A stretch of 64,000 bases of DNA from Thalassotalea nanhaiensis (GTDB lineage Bacteria; Pseudomonadota; Gammaproteobacteria; Enterobacterales; Alteromonadaceae), in the NCBI RefSeq assembly GCF_031583575.1, contig NZ_CP134146.1, forward strand, positions 2,108,001-2,172,000, given 5' to 3'. Shown here in pieces: positions 39,776 to 48,206 of the stretch. The translations under genes and the position numbers were made by a program. The notes under the pieces were generated by a model. The model was not told the DNA's origin. It was given only the letters and a program-made list of their open reading frames with translations, and did not search any database. Every line of letters starts with the position of its first letter. Position 1 is the stretch's first letter.

Positions 39776-39940
39776 TTAGTTATATCCAAGTACAAAAGCT
39801 TCGCAGGACCCTTCCAGTTGTTCATAGAGTTTCGTCTGTAACTTTTGTTTCATAAATTTGTCATCAATCACTTTTGGGGAATAGTATTTATTCAATAAGT
39901 CTAAAATTGAATCGTTATCTTCATTTTTAACTTCGTTCAT
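39776..39940 (-). CDS. small protein, 54 residues, unknown
   Basis: The ATG at 39940 has AAGGTGA 5 nt upstream, and the frame runs to TAA at 39776. The product begins MNEVKNEDNDSILDLLNKYY, is charged and helical, with a single Cys in LEGSCEAFVLGYN. No signal peptide or membrane helix. It is divergent from the D-glutamate cyclase/oxoprolinase operon, with candidate LysR box 3 (40047-40061) in the shared spacer. It is lone and opposite in strand in an otherwise one-way 13-kb run. Family not recognised. The remaining spacer (39941-40308) is AT-rich promoter DNA. Confidence 0.65.
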   Translation of the reverse strand: MNEVKNEDNDSILDLLNKYYSPKVIDDKFMKQKLQTKLYEQLEGSCEAFVLGYN

Positions 39941-40046
39941 GACTTCACCTTATTTGCTCTAATATAGGGATTTGGATTAACATTATTTCTACATTTAGAT
40001 TAAAACATTTTAACAACTAAGAACATTCGAAAGAGTTTTCAATGCT

Positions 40047-40061
40047 ATAGATAAAGGTTAT
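40047..40061. promoter_or_regulatory. candidate LysR-type box, site 3 of 3
   Basis: ATAGATAAAGGTTAT followed by GGCTG keeps the T-N11-A spacing and the GGTTATGG half-site of the perfect palindrome at 33742-33766. It is about 250 bp before the first gene of the D-glutamate operon and 107 bp before the small divergent gene. Confidence 0.5.
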
Positions 40062-40308
40062 GGCTGTTAAATTGCTCTATAAAGTCAACGTTTTATATGC
40101 GCGATTAGAAAGGTAGTAGTTAAAAATAAAGAAATTGATATATCAAATCCTTCATTTTCTATTTCAAACGCTGATAATATTTCCATATCATACAAATTTT
40201 CATTCAAATGACTATAATAAACTACCTTTCGCCTAGACTATGAATATTCTGTAAAGCAATATAGAGTAATAGTACTAATAGTCATCATTTAAAAAGTGTC
40301 CATATATC

Positions 40309-41097
40309 ATGAGTACAAACTTTAGCCCGGTTCAGTTAAGACAAAAAATCAGAAATGGCGAGCATAATTCTAACACTTCCGGATATTGCCATGGCTTTGT
40401 GCAATGTAATTTAGTGATGCTGCCAAAAGATTGGGCGGCAGATTTTTTAAAGTTTTGTCAATTGAATCAGAAACCTTGCCCATTGATTAGTGTTTCTGAA
40501 AACCCAGGTGATACACATTTACCTGATGTAGCAACAGATTTAGATTTAAGAACTGATATACCGAGCTATCGAATTTTCAAAGATGGTGTGATGACAGAAG
40601 AGGTATCCGATATAACACCGTATTGGCGCGATGATCTTGTTACCTTTGCTTTAGGTTGTTCATTTTCGTTTGAAGAAAGTCTTATTGCTGATGGCTTGGA
40701 TGTAAGAAATATAAGCGAACAAGTAAATGTACCTATGTATCGAACAAATATTGAGTGCAAACCAGCCGGGCCATTCAAAGGCAATATGGTAGTCAGTATG
40801 CGCCCATTTAATCCAAGTGATGCAATAAGAGCAATACAGATATGTACAAGGTTCCCTTCAGTTCATGGTGCGCCTGTTCATTTTGGCGATCCTAGTATGA
40901 TAGGCATAGATGATATTAATTCTACAGACTACGGTGATCCAGTAACAATAAAACCAGGTGAACAACCGGTATTTTGGGCTTGTGGTGTAACACCGCAAGT
41001 AGCATTAGAACAAGCTAAACCACCATTTTGTATCACTCATAGCCCAGGCTGTATGTTAGTAACCGATTTACCTAACAGTAAATTAGCTGTTTTATAA
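40309..41097 (+). CDS. DUF1445 protein (D-glutamate cyclase N-domain / YcsI type)
   Basis: 262 residues, the whole DUF1445 domain (PF07286; annotated as putative hydro-lyase in bacteria, ycsI in Bacillus). Recognised by [68 protein letters not shown] and [15 protein letters not shown]. In mammalian DGLUCY this domain is fused to DUF4392, and the protein cyclises D-glutamate to 5-oxo-D-proline. Here DUF4392 is a separate gene four positions downstream. The 18-bp gap to pxpA matches the frequent DUF1445-pxpABC neighbourhood. Catalysis by this half alone is not proven. Confidence 0.88.
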   Translation: MSTNFSPVQLRQKIRNGEHNSNTSGYCHGFVQCNLVMLPKDWAADFLKFCQLNQKPCPLISVSENPGDTHLPDVATDLDLRTDIPSYRIFKDGVMTEEVSDITPYWRDDLVTFALGCSFSFEESLIADGLDVRNISEQVNVPMYRTNIECKPAGPFKGNMVVSMRPFNPSDAIRAIQICTRFPSVHGAPVHFGDPSMIGIDDINSTDYGDPVTIKPGEQPVFWACGVTPQVALEQAKPPFCITHSPGCMLVTDLPNSKLAVL

Positions 41098-41115
41098 TTA
41101 TATAAAGGAATATTC

Positions 41116-41850
41116 ATGTCGTTGTTATTAAATTGTGATTTAGGTGAAAGTTACGGCTCTTGGACTATGGGACTGGATGCCGCAGTAATGCCGTTTATTG
41201 ACCAAGCAAATATCGCCTGTGGATTCCACGCTGGTGACCCTTTAGTAATGCAAAATACGTTGGCGTTAGCAAAAAAACACGATGTAATGGTTGGTGCTCA
41301 TCCCGGCTATCCAGACCTAGTGGGTTTTGGACGTCGCTCAATGAACTGCTCAAAACCTGAAATTATTGCTTTTATGCATTATCAAATGTCGGCAATATGG
41401 GGTATGGCTAAAGCCCAAAATTTATCGTTAGATTATGTTAAACCACACGGTGCTTTGTATAACGATATGATGGCCAATATTGATGTTCGCTGTGCAATTA
41501 TGCAAGCAATTGCAGAGTTTCCATACCCGATCACCTTAATGTTACAAGCAACTCCTGCCTATAAAGTTCATCAAAAAGAGGCTGAACAGCTTGGCATTAA
41601 ATTATGGTTCGAAGCGTTTGCAGATCGTTGTTACGACGACGATGGAAAATTATTGTCCCGCACTCAGGTTGGCGCCGTACACAACAAAGAAAAAATGATC
41701 GCCCAGGTAGAGCAACTATGTGCTCACGGAACAGTAACAACAGTAAGTGGTAATTCATTGGCTATTCATGCGGATACATTGTGTGTTCATGGTGACAACA
41801 TGGAAGGCATAAATGCTATTCAAGAAGTTAGAGAGCGGATATCTAAATGA
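41116..41850 (+). CDS. pxpA: 5-oxoprolinase subunit PxpA (LamB/YcsF)
   Basis: 244 residues, usual length. Signature LLNCDLGESYGSWTMGLDAA, NIACGFHAGDPLVM, VKPHGALYNDMM, EAFADRCYDDDGKLLSR. With PxpB and PxpC it forms the ATP-dependent prokaryotic 5-oxoprolinase that opens pyroglutamate to L-glutamate in the cytoplasm. AGGAA precedes the start, and it overlaps pxpB by 4 nt. Confidence 0.96.
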   Translation: MSLLLNCDLGESYGSWTMGLDAAVMPFIDQANIACGFHAGDPLVMQNTLALAKKHDVMVGAHPGYPDLVGFGRRSMNCSKPEIIAFMHYQMSAIWGMAKAQNLSLDYVKPHGALYNDMMANIDVRCAIMQAIAEFPYPITLMLQATPAYKVHQKEAEQLGIKLWFEAFADRCYDDDGKLLSRTQVGAVHNKEKMIAQVEQLCAHGTVTTVSGNSLAIHADTLCVHGDNMEGINAIQEVRERISK

Positions 41851-42524
41851 ATATAGAGATCGCGGGTGAAAATTCGTTAATCATTTATTTTTCTGAACAT
41901 GCATCACCACAAGTATCTGCGCAAGTACAGAAATCATCAAGACTACTGCAAAATGTTCTTGCTGATGTATTAGTAGATGTTGTTCCTTCATACGCATCGT
42001 TACTGATCATTTATGATCCGCTGTTAACGGATAACTTTTATGTGCTATCCACCATTAATAGAACATTATCTGACAGCTCAACTGCGATCGTAGAAACAGG
42101 TAAAGTCGTTACGTTACCTGTTTATTATTCAACAGAATCTGGTGCTGATCTAGAGCGTATTGCTCTGCATTCAAAATTAAGCGTAGATGAAGTCATAGAT
42201 ATACATCAACAATCAGAGTATCGAGTATATGCCATCGGTTTTGCACCTGGTTTCGCCTATTTAGGTGAGGTGGATGCTCGCATTGCAATGCCAAGACTTG
42301 CCACGCCCCGTTTAAAAGTTCCACTCGGTGCAGTAGCTATTGCAGACAGACAAACTGCTGTGTACCCCGCAGAATCACCTGGCGGATGGAATATTATAGG
42401 CCTTTGTCCGCAGCGAATGTTTGACCCGAAAGCAACACCAACCATGCCTGTAGAAGTCGGAGATACAGTAAAGTTTAAAGCGGTTAGTCGCAGTAAATTT
42501 ATTGCTTTAGGTGGTGTGATATGA
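41847..42524 (+). CDS. pxpB: 5-oxoprolinase subunit PxpB (KipI family)
   Basis: 225 residues. Cyclophilin-like KipI domain with IGFAPGFAYLGEVD, RLATPRLKVPLGAVAIADR and ESPGGWNIIGLCP. In Bacillus the KipI relative inhibits the KinA kinase, but in a pxpABC operon its role is as an oxoprolinase subunit. Four-nucleotide overlaps with pxpA and pxpC indicate coupled translation in equimolar amounts. Confidence 0.95.
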   Translation: MNIEIAGENSLIIYFSEHASPQVSAQVQKSSRLLQNVLADVLVDVVPSYASLLIIYDPLLTDNFYVLSTINRTLSDSSTAIVETGKVVTLPVYYSTESGADLERIALHSKLSVDEVIDIHQQSEYRVYAIGFAPGFAYLGEVDARIAMPRLATPRLKVPLGAVAIADRQTAVYPAESPGGWNIIGLCPQRMFDPKATPTMPVEVGDTVKFKAVSRSKFIALGGVI

Positions 42525-43480
42525 GTGAATCGAACGCACTAGGCTTTAAAGTGTTAAAGCCAGGAATGCTTACCCTTATTCAAGATTTAGGACGCTTCGG
42601 TTGTCATAATATCGGCCTGACAACCGGAGGCCCGTTAGATCCAAATGCTTTTAATTGGGCAAACAAATTATGCTCAAACTCAAGCAATACCAGTTGCTTA
42701 GAAGTGACTGTTGGCGGCTTAGAGTTAGAAGTACAACTTGATACAACTTTTTGCGTCACAGGTGCTAAATTACCTCTAACGGTAAATGGTAAAAGCAAAC
42801 CACAATGGCAATCTTTATCTGTTTATAAAGGTGACATTATAAAGTTAGGTTTTGCCTGTGAAGGAATGAGAGCATACTTGACTGTATCGGGTGGTTTTAA
42901 TATAAAGCCAACCTTTGACAGTGTCAGTACAGTGGTTAGAGAAGGTATTGGTGGAGTAGATGGTGACAAAGTATTGCAAGGGCAGATTCTACCTTTTTCA
43001 GCGAGTAATACTGCTCATCACAACAGGCTTGTTAAGACGCCATCTTATAAGAAAGACGTAACATTGAGAGTCTTACTTGGGTATCAACATAACGCATTTA
43101 CCGAATTGCAAAAACGGGTGTTTTTTTCAAGTAAATATACAGTATCAGAAAGTTGCGACAGAATGGGATATAGACTTAAAGGTGCTAAAACAAAACCTTC
43201 GATTGATGGAATTTTATCAGAAGGAATTTGTTTAGGAGCAATTCAAGTGCCTGCAGATGGTCAACCCATTGTACTGATGAATGATAGACAAACTATAGGC
43301 GGCTACCCAAAAATTGGTTCGGTTTTATCATTAGATTTAGCTAAGTTGGCACAATGCGGGCCAGGTGCAACGGTCACTTTTGAGCCTGTTTCAATTGAAG
43401 AAGCACACAACATCCTACATTTAGAAAAAGCAGTAATAGAGCTAAACCCAATTGAGCCTATTGAGCTTCTATTACATTAA
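42521..43480 (+). CDS. pxpC: 5-oxoprolinase subunit PxpC (KipA family)
   Basis: 319 residues, biotin-dependent carboxyltransferase-like/allophanate hydrolase subunit 2 fold. Motifs: KPGMLTLIQDLGRFGCHNIG, GGPLDPNAFNWANKL, SESCDRMGYRLKGA, DGQPIVLMNDRQTIGGYPKIG. Completes the PxpABC oxoprolinase. It is 20 bp before the DUF4392 gene, tying the oxoprolinase to D-glutamate cyclase in one transcript. Confidence 0.95.
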   Translation: MSESNALGFKVLKPGMLTLIQDLGRFGCHNIGLTTGGPLDPNAFNWANKLCSNSSNTSCLEVTVGGLELEVQLDTTFCVTGAKLPLTVNGKSKPQWQSLSVYKGDIIKLGFACEGMRAYLTVSGGFNIKPTFDSVSTVVREGIGGVDGDKVLQGQILPFSASNTAHHNRLVKTPSYKKDVTLRVLLGYQHNAFTELQKRVFFSSKYTVSESCDRMGYRLKGAKTKPSIDGILSEGICLGAIQVPADGQPIVLMNDRQTIGGYPKIGSVLSLDLAKLAQCGPGATVTFEPVSIEEAHNILHLEKAVIELNPIEPIELLLH

Positions 43481-43500
43481 GTATTTAAAAGAGATTAATT

Positions 43501-44361
43501 TTGACTGATTTAAGCCTATCGCTAGAAAGAGATATTGAGTTAAGTAAGCATATTGAAGATTTACTTGTCGCTCGAAACCCTCGTGGTATGAAGGATGTCC
43601 AAACGGCACTAACGCCTGGATATTATTTTCGCGCAGCCCAAACTTTACAAGGTTTAACTGGTACAATTTTGATCGGAACCGGATTTCCTGTAACGGATAC
43701 ATTTGAAACAGATGGACCAGTAGGTGCCATTGCTTTATATAATGCTCTTGAAGAATTGGGAGCACATCCCATTTTAGTCGGTGGAGAGTCGTTTTTAAGT
43801 TTAACTGAAAATGAATTTCGTGTGCATAAACTGATAGAAGGTGATCTCAGTAATGCCAAACAAGAAGCGATCAAAACTTTAGCTGATTTAAATCCCCAAG
43901 CTGTTATATCCATTGAACGACCTGGCCTTTCTGAGCAAGGTGGCTATTTTAATATGCGAGGTGAGGACATAAGTACGTATTGTGCTTGTTTTGATCATTA
44001 TTTGAATGAAGCTAAATGTTCGACAATAGCCATTGGCGACGGTGGTAATGAAATTGGTATGGGCAATATTAAACAAGCTATTTCAAGTTTAGATATTACG
44101 CCATCAGTTACAACATGTGATGAGCTGTTAATAGCCGATGTTTCTAATTGGGGGGCTTATGGGATCCTTGCGTTATTAGGAATGTGGGCAAATGTTGACT
44201 TGCTTGCAAAGGTCGACCCTATTGCAATATTAGAGTATATCTCTGAACGGGGTAGTGTCGATGGCGTTACCCGAGAAAACAATTTAACCGAAGACAGTTT
44301 CCCTCCTGCTTATGGACATGAAATCATTTCAAATTTGCGAAAATTAACAAAATTTATTTAA
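43501..44361 (+). CDS. DUF4392 protein (D-glutamate cyclase C-domain)
   Basis: 286 residues, starting at TTG 43501 with AAGAG about 8 nt upstream; the next Met is residue 30, which would cut the conserved start of the domain. DUF4392 (PF14336) features: TGTILIGTGFPVTDTFETDG, GAIALYNALEELGAHPILV, ISIERPGLSEQGGYFNMRG and CSTIAIGDGGNEIGMGNI. In mammals this domain forms the C-terminal half of DGLUCY. Its glycine-rich blocks suggest nucleotide or substrate binding. Together with the DUF1445 gene it makes a split D-glutamate cyclase in this operon; direct partnership is inferred from the eukaryotic fusion. Confidence 0.87.
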   Translation: MTDLSLSLERDIELSKHIEDLLVARNPRGMKDVQTALTPGYYFRAAQTLQGLTGTILIGTGFPVTDTFETDGPVGAIALYNALEELGAHPILVGGESFLSLTENEFRVHKLIEGDLSNAKQEAIKTLADLNPQAVISIERPGLSEQGGYFNMRGEDISTYCACFDHYLNEAKCSTIAIGDGGNEIGMGNIKQAISSLDITPSVTTCDELLIADVSNWGAYGILALLGMWANVDLLAKVDPIAILEYISERGSVDGVTRENNLTEDSFPPAYGHEIISNLRKLTKFI

Positions 44362-44375
44362 GATTAGAGAGTAGT

Positions 44376-45233
44376 ATGAGTATTGTATTTTTAAACGATT
44401 CTTTTATGCCGATGGATCAGGCAAAAATTTCCCCAATGGATCGTGGTTTTTTATTTGGTGACGGTATTTATGAAGTAATCCCAACATACAATGGAAAAAT
44501 GGTTGGTTTTGCTCCTCACATAGCCCGCATGCAAGAAGGGTTAGGGCTTATCGGTATTAACCTTGGTTGGACCGAAGCAAAATGGCGTGACGTTGTTGAA
44601 ACATTGATCGAAAAAAATGACGGCGGTAACTTAGGTGTCTATTTGCATGTAAGTCGTGGTGCTGATGTTAAGCGCTCACATGCTTATCCTGAGAACGTAA
44701 CACCTACAGTATATGCTTTCGCGTTTGAAATTCCGCCGGCCAATGTTGCCGATAAATCAGTGACCAAAACCTATAAAGTTAACTCAACAGAAGACTTACG
44801 TTGGAAACGTTGTCATATTAAATCGACAGCTTTACTAGGTAATGTCATGCACTATCAACAAGGCTTTGCTGAGGGTTGTAATGAAACCTTATTATTCAAT
44901 GCAAATAATGAGTTAACTGAAGCAAGTGCTTGTAATGTCTATGTCATTAAAGATGGAGTCATTGCAACTCCGCCATTAGATAATCAAATTCTGCCTGGTA
45001 TCACTCGTTTAATTTTATTAGACCTGCTTGCAAAAGAAAGCTCATTGAAAGTTGAAGAACGTCCAGTTACTATGGAAGAAGTTGAAAATGCTGATGAAAT
45101 TTGGCTAACCAGTTCAAGTAAAGAAGTAGCTCCTGTTATAGAATTTAACGGTAAAGCTGTTGGTAATGGTGAAATTGGCGATGTTTGGTTAATCGCCCAG
45201 TCGATTTTTAGTTCAGGAAAATATAATTACTAA
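44376..45233 (+). CDS. dat: D-amino-acid aminotransferase (class IV PLP)
   Basis: 285 residues, DAAT size. The N-terminus SPMDRGFLFGDGIYEVIPTY is the class IV signature, the PLP lysine is in CHIKSTALLGNVMHYQQ, and the cofactor-binding segment NNELTEASACNVYVIKDG follows, with the phosphate loop LPGITRLILL. DATs interconvert D-alanine + 2-oxoglutarate with pyruvate + D-glutamate and accept many D-amino acids. Branched-chain aminotransferase is the alternative, but the close link with alr and the D-Glu cyclase favours DAT. Its stop shares a base with the alr start. Confidence 0.9.
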   Translation: MSIVFLNDSFMPMDQAKISPMDRGFLFGDGIYEVIPTYNGKMVGFAPHIARMQEGLGLIGINLGWTEAKWRDVVETLIEKNDGGNLGVYLHVSRGADVKRSHAYPENVTPTVYAFAFEIPPANVADKSVTKTYKVNSTEDLRWKRCHIKSTALLGNVMHYQQGFAEGCNETLLFNANNELTEASACNVYVIKDGVIATPPLDNQILPGITRLILLDLLAKESSLKVEERPVTMEEVENADEIWLTSSSKEVAPVIEFNGKAVGNGEIGDVWLIAQSIFSSGKYNY

Positions 45234-46339
45234 TGTCACGTCCTACTAAAGCGTTAATAAGCAAAAAAGCTCTGTGTCACAACTATCAAGTAGCACAAGA
45301 ATTAGCGCCTAATTCAAATAACCTCGCCGTGGTAAAAGCTAATGCTTACGGCCATGGCGCCGTTGTTGTCGCGTCTATATTAGAAGCGTTAGTTCCTGCT
45401 TTTGGTGTCGCTTGTATTGAAGAAGCATTAGAGCTAAGAGCAGGTGGGATACAGAAACCCGTACTGTTATTAGAAGGTATTTTTAGTAGTGATGAAGTTG
45501 AATTAGCCGCCAATAACAACTTTTGGATTATGGTGGATAATTCACAACAAGCAGAATGGGTATTGAACGCGAACATTTCAAAACCTGTTAAAGTTTGGCT
45601 TAAAGTGGACACTGGCATGCACCGTTTAGGTGTACAGCCTAAGTTTGTGAATGAGATATATTTAGCATTAAGAGCGAGTGACAATGTTAATAATGACATT
45701 GTACTAACGACTCATTTTTCCAGTGCTGACGAACATGGCAGTGGTGAAACAGCAAATCAAATGGCGATTTTTGATAAAACGAAAGCATCCCTTCAAGACT
45801 GTTTAGATCAAGCTGACAACATTCCTTGCAGTTTAGCTAACTCAGCAGGATTACTTGCTCACCCTAAATCCCATTTAGACTGGAATCGTATAGGTTTTAT
45901 GCTTTATGGTAATTCACCTCTTGAAAGAGAGAACGAGGCTTCAAAACGTTTAATTCCAGTGATGACACTTAAGTCAGCAATAATATCTATAAGAGAGATA
46001 TCTGCAGGTCAATCTGTTGGCTACAATCAGACCTGGACAGCATCAAGAACAACTAAGATTGCAACCGTTGCTATCGGTTATGGGGATGGTTATCCTAGAA
46101 GTGCGAAGTCTGGTACACCTACCTTGATTAATGGTCAAATAGCACCATTGGCCGGCCGAGTATCTATGGATATGATCACTATTGATGTGACAGATATTAC
46201 AGATGTTAAGTTAGGCGACAAAGTTATTTTGTGGGGACCTGAGCTTCCCGTTAATGAAGTAGCAAAGTGTTCTTTCACGATTGGCTATGAAGCGTTAACT
46301 CGTATGCCAAAAAGAACACCAAGTGTGCTAGTAGATTAG
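45233..46339 (+). CDS. alr: alanine racemase
   Basis: 368 residues. The PLP lysine is in NNLAVVKANAYGHGA, then VKVWLKVDTGMHRLG, the catalytic tyrosine region SVGYNQTWTA followed by TVAIGYGDGYPR, and the PLP contact AGRVSMDMITIDVTD. Converts D-alanine to L-alanine and back. Directly coupled to dat (1-nt overlap), so here it probably works catabolically (DadX-like), feeding L-Ala to alanine dehydrogenase; whether the genome has another alr is unknown. Last gene of the seven-gene operon. Confidence 0.94.
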   Translation: MSRPTKALISKKALCHNYQVAQELAPNSNNLAVVKANAYGHGAVVVASILEALVPAFGVACIEEALELRAGGIQKPVLLLEGIFSSDEVELAANNNFWIMVDNSQQAEWVLNANISKPVKVWLKVDTGMHRLGVQPKFVNEIYLALRASDNVNNDIVLTTHFSSADEHGSGETANQMAIFDKTKASLQDCLDQADNIPCSLANSAGLLAHPKSHLDWNRIGFMLYGNSPLERENEASKRLIPVMTLKSAIISIREISAGQSVGYNQTWTASRTTKIATVAIGYGDGYPRSAKSGTPTLINGQIAPLAGRVSMDMITIDVTDITDVKLGDKVILWGPELPVNEVAKCSFTIGYEALTRMPKRTPSVLVD

Positions 46340-46393
46340 TAATTAATACAAGTTTATTTATCTGAGTACGCTCAATTCTTTTAGGCTGCTTTT

Positions 46394-46424
46394 ACTTCCA
46401 TTTTTTGGAGTTTTTTATTTTTTG
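46394..46424 (+). terminator. probable terminator after alr
   Basis: ACTTCCA-TTTTT-TGGAGT with one bulged T, followed by a long T-rich tract (TTTTTATTTTTT). Confidence 0.55.
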
Positions 46425-46497
46425 TACAGAGTTCGATGTTTTTTTCTGCAAACAGTCAAGTTTTCTTAAAATAATTCAAAATATTTAGATTTAGGTC

Positions 46498-46526
46498 TTT
46501 ACAAGTGCGCCATCAATCTTTAATAT
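46498..46526 (+). promoter_or_regulatory. sigma70 promoter of tRNA-Ser copy 2
   Basis: TTTACA (46498-46503), 17-bp spacer, TAATAT (46521-46526), then TCGCGTC. Same elements as the copy-1 promoter, but only about 10 bp separate the -10 from the tRNA, so the 5' leader is a few nucleotides. Confidence 0.8.
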
Positions 46527-46536
46527 TCGCGTCATT

Positions 46537-46627
46537 GGTGAGATGGCTGAGTGGTCGAAAGCACCGGTCTTGAAAACCGGCATGGGTTTGTAGCCCATCT
46601 AGAGTTCAAATCTCTATCTCACCGCCA
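46537..46627 (+). tRNA. tRNA-Ser (anticodon TGA), copy 2
   Basis: Base-for-base identical to 16178-16268: acceptor GGTGAGA/TCTCACC, anticodon TGA, long variable arm, encoded CCA. The flanks differ except for the core promoter and a related degenerate downstream tail. Confidence 0.97.
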
Positions 46628-46636
46628 TATTAGGAT

Positions 46637-46665
46637 AAAACCCCGTACTTTGTACGGGGTTTTTT
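46637..46665 (+). terminator. terminator after tRNA-Ser copy 2
   Basis: AAAACCCCGTAC-TTT-GTACGGGGTTTTTT, a strong perfect stem with T6. Confidence 0.94.
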
Positions 46666-46672
46666 CGTTTAA

Positions 46673-46861
46673 CCCATTTGGGTTTGTATCGCAAAGCCAA
46701 CCCAAGAGTTCAAACAAATGTATGGAACATTTTTTCACGAACTCGATCGTCCATAGGGTAAATTATAGGGAAGTAATTTATACAATCCCTATCTCCAGGT
46801 TTTAATCACATCCTTGTGAAAACCACATAACTTCATCCTTGAAGTTAACCGCCATATTTAA
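46673..46861 (+). repeat. decayed tRNA-Ser 3'-half plus hairpin repeat, interrupted
   Basis: GGGTTTGTATCGCAAAGCCA and AAGAGTTCAAA echo the tRNA-Ser 3' half. About 60 bp of unrelated sequence intervenes, then CCCTATCTCCAGG resumes the pattern seen at 16362-16372. Hairpins CACA-TCCT-TGTG and ACTTCA-TCCT-TGAAGT, and the tRNA-end-like ACCGCCATAT, follow in the same order as after copy 1. Not a functional tRNA. Confidence 0.75.
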
Positions 46862-47021
46862 ATAACATTTCTTAAGTTTGCATCCACTCCATACTAATCA
46901 ACTGAAATCCCTATTAATTGTAATATAGTATTTCTAATCAATGGATTTTCTGTCATTTTTTATATCTTTGGTTATGCTTAAATTATCAGCAAATATTTGT
47001 TTTTGTTCACTCGAGGGCAGT

Positions 47022-48206
47022 ATGAAGATAAGTACGAAACAGTTCACCTTATTTTTTACAATCAGTTTGTGTTTGTTATTAAGTGGTTGTTCGAGTAACC
47101 AAGCTACTCCTCATGTTGTCGATGTTGATACAAGTGATTTATTATACGATGAAGCATTTCCTGAACATTCAACGTTTACCATAGAAACAGAGAAACAAAT
47201 TTACGCCTTAGACGATGAAATGTATGACTTTGTTCATAGTCATTTAATGCAAAAAGATGATCCCTTCATTCGAGCTAAACTTTTATTAACTAAGCTGTTC
47301 TATCGCTCGCCTGAAAAATTACAATATCTAAGCGGTGCAAATCTAACGGCACAGCAAGCATTTCATCAAAATACCGCTAATTGTTTGTCATTAACCATTT
47401 TGGCCTATGCCTTAGCAAGAGAATCAAATTTAGACATCAAATTTCAAGAAGTTATTATCCCTGAATATTGGATCCGAGAGGGCAGCTATAACATGTTGAC
47501 AGGGCATGTTAACTTAAAAGTTGTTGGTGATGCCAAAACCCAATATAAGATTGTCTGGGGAAGAAATGAAACCACAATAGACTTTGATCCATATGCAGTA
47601 AAAAAACATTTCCCTAAAAATATCATATCTAAGAATCGCGTAACCGCGATGTATTACAACAACAAAGGTGCTCAAGCGTTAGTAGATGATGAGTTATCTT
47701 TAGCCTATGCTTATTTTAAAGCCTCAATAATACAAGAGCATGATTTCAGTCCTGTCTGGGGTAATCTAGGGCTTCTATATAAAAAGGTAGGGTTAACTGA
47801 TTACGCAGAACAAGCATATTTGGCGTCAGTAAAATTTAATAATAAAAATTATAATGCCTGGAATAATCTGGCTATTTTAGTAACCGAGCAAGAGAAGTAC
47901 GAGGAAGCCACGAAAATTTATAGTTACATACATAAAGCGCGTATGAAGAACCCTTATTATCACGCATTGTTAGGTGAAGAGGCATTTTACAATGGTGATT
48001 ATAAACTCTCGATTAATCATTATAAAAAAGCTAAAACGATGTCTGATAGAGAGCATGAATTTTATTTTGGTTTAGCAAGGTCATACTATAAATTAGGTGA
48101 CTATAAACAGTCTGAATATTATTTATTGAAAGCCAAACGTTATGCTAATTTCAAAGACTTAGAAGATAAATATCAAAGCAAACTCAATTTGCTTTCAAAA
48201 TTATAA
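47022..48206 (+). CDS. lipoprotein with transglutaminase-like and TPR domains
   Basis: 394 residues from the ATG at 47022 (GAGGG upstream). The lipobox LSGC (Cys about 23) fixes the start; an in-frame ATG at 46941 would add 27 residues before the signal. After the anchor comes a transglutaminase-like cysteine-protease fold with FHQNTANCLSLTILAYALAR (Cys), then the His region YNMLTGHVNLKV. At least four TPR motifs follow (about 220-385: WGNLGLLYKKVGLTDYAEQA, AWNNLAILVTEQEKYEEA and others). Such proteins are usually scaffolds in the periplasm. It overlaps the M28 peptidase gene by 1 nt, so the two are made together. Confidence 0.83.
   Translation: MKISTKQFTLFFTISLCLLLSGCSSNQATPHVVDVDTSDLLYDEAFPEHSTFTIETEKQIYALDDEMYDFVHSHLMQKDDPFIRAKLLLTKLFYRSPEKLQYLSGANLTAQQAFHQNTANCLSLTILAYALARESNLDIKFQEVIIPEYWIREGSYNMLTGHVNLKVVGDAKTQYKIVWGRNETTIDFDPYAVKKHFPKNIISKNRVTAMYYNNKGAQALVDDELSLAYAYFKASIIQEHDFSPVWGNLGLLYKKVGLTDYAEQAYLASVKFNNKNYNAWNNLAILVTEQEKYEEATKIYSYIHKARMKNPYYHALLGEEAFYNGDYKLSINHYKKAKTMSDREHEFYFGLARSYYKLGDYKQSEYYLLKAKRYANFKDLEDKYQSKLNLLSKL

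Noticed and set aside
41847-43480. kipI/kipA sporulation-type regulators
   Set aside because: Families match, but in a pxpA operon of a non-sporulating bacterium the oxoprolinase role is far more likely.
46551-46805. 84-codon frame starting inside tRNA-Ser copy 2
   Set aside because: Overlaps the tRNA, terminator and decayed tail; not a gene.
46967-46982. Fourth LysR box (CTTTGGTTATGC) before the TPR lipoprotein
   Set aside because: Shares the half-site, but spacing is T-N10-A and the final GG is lost; not convincing.
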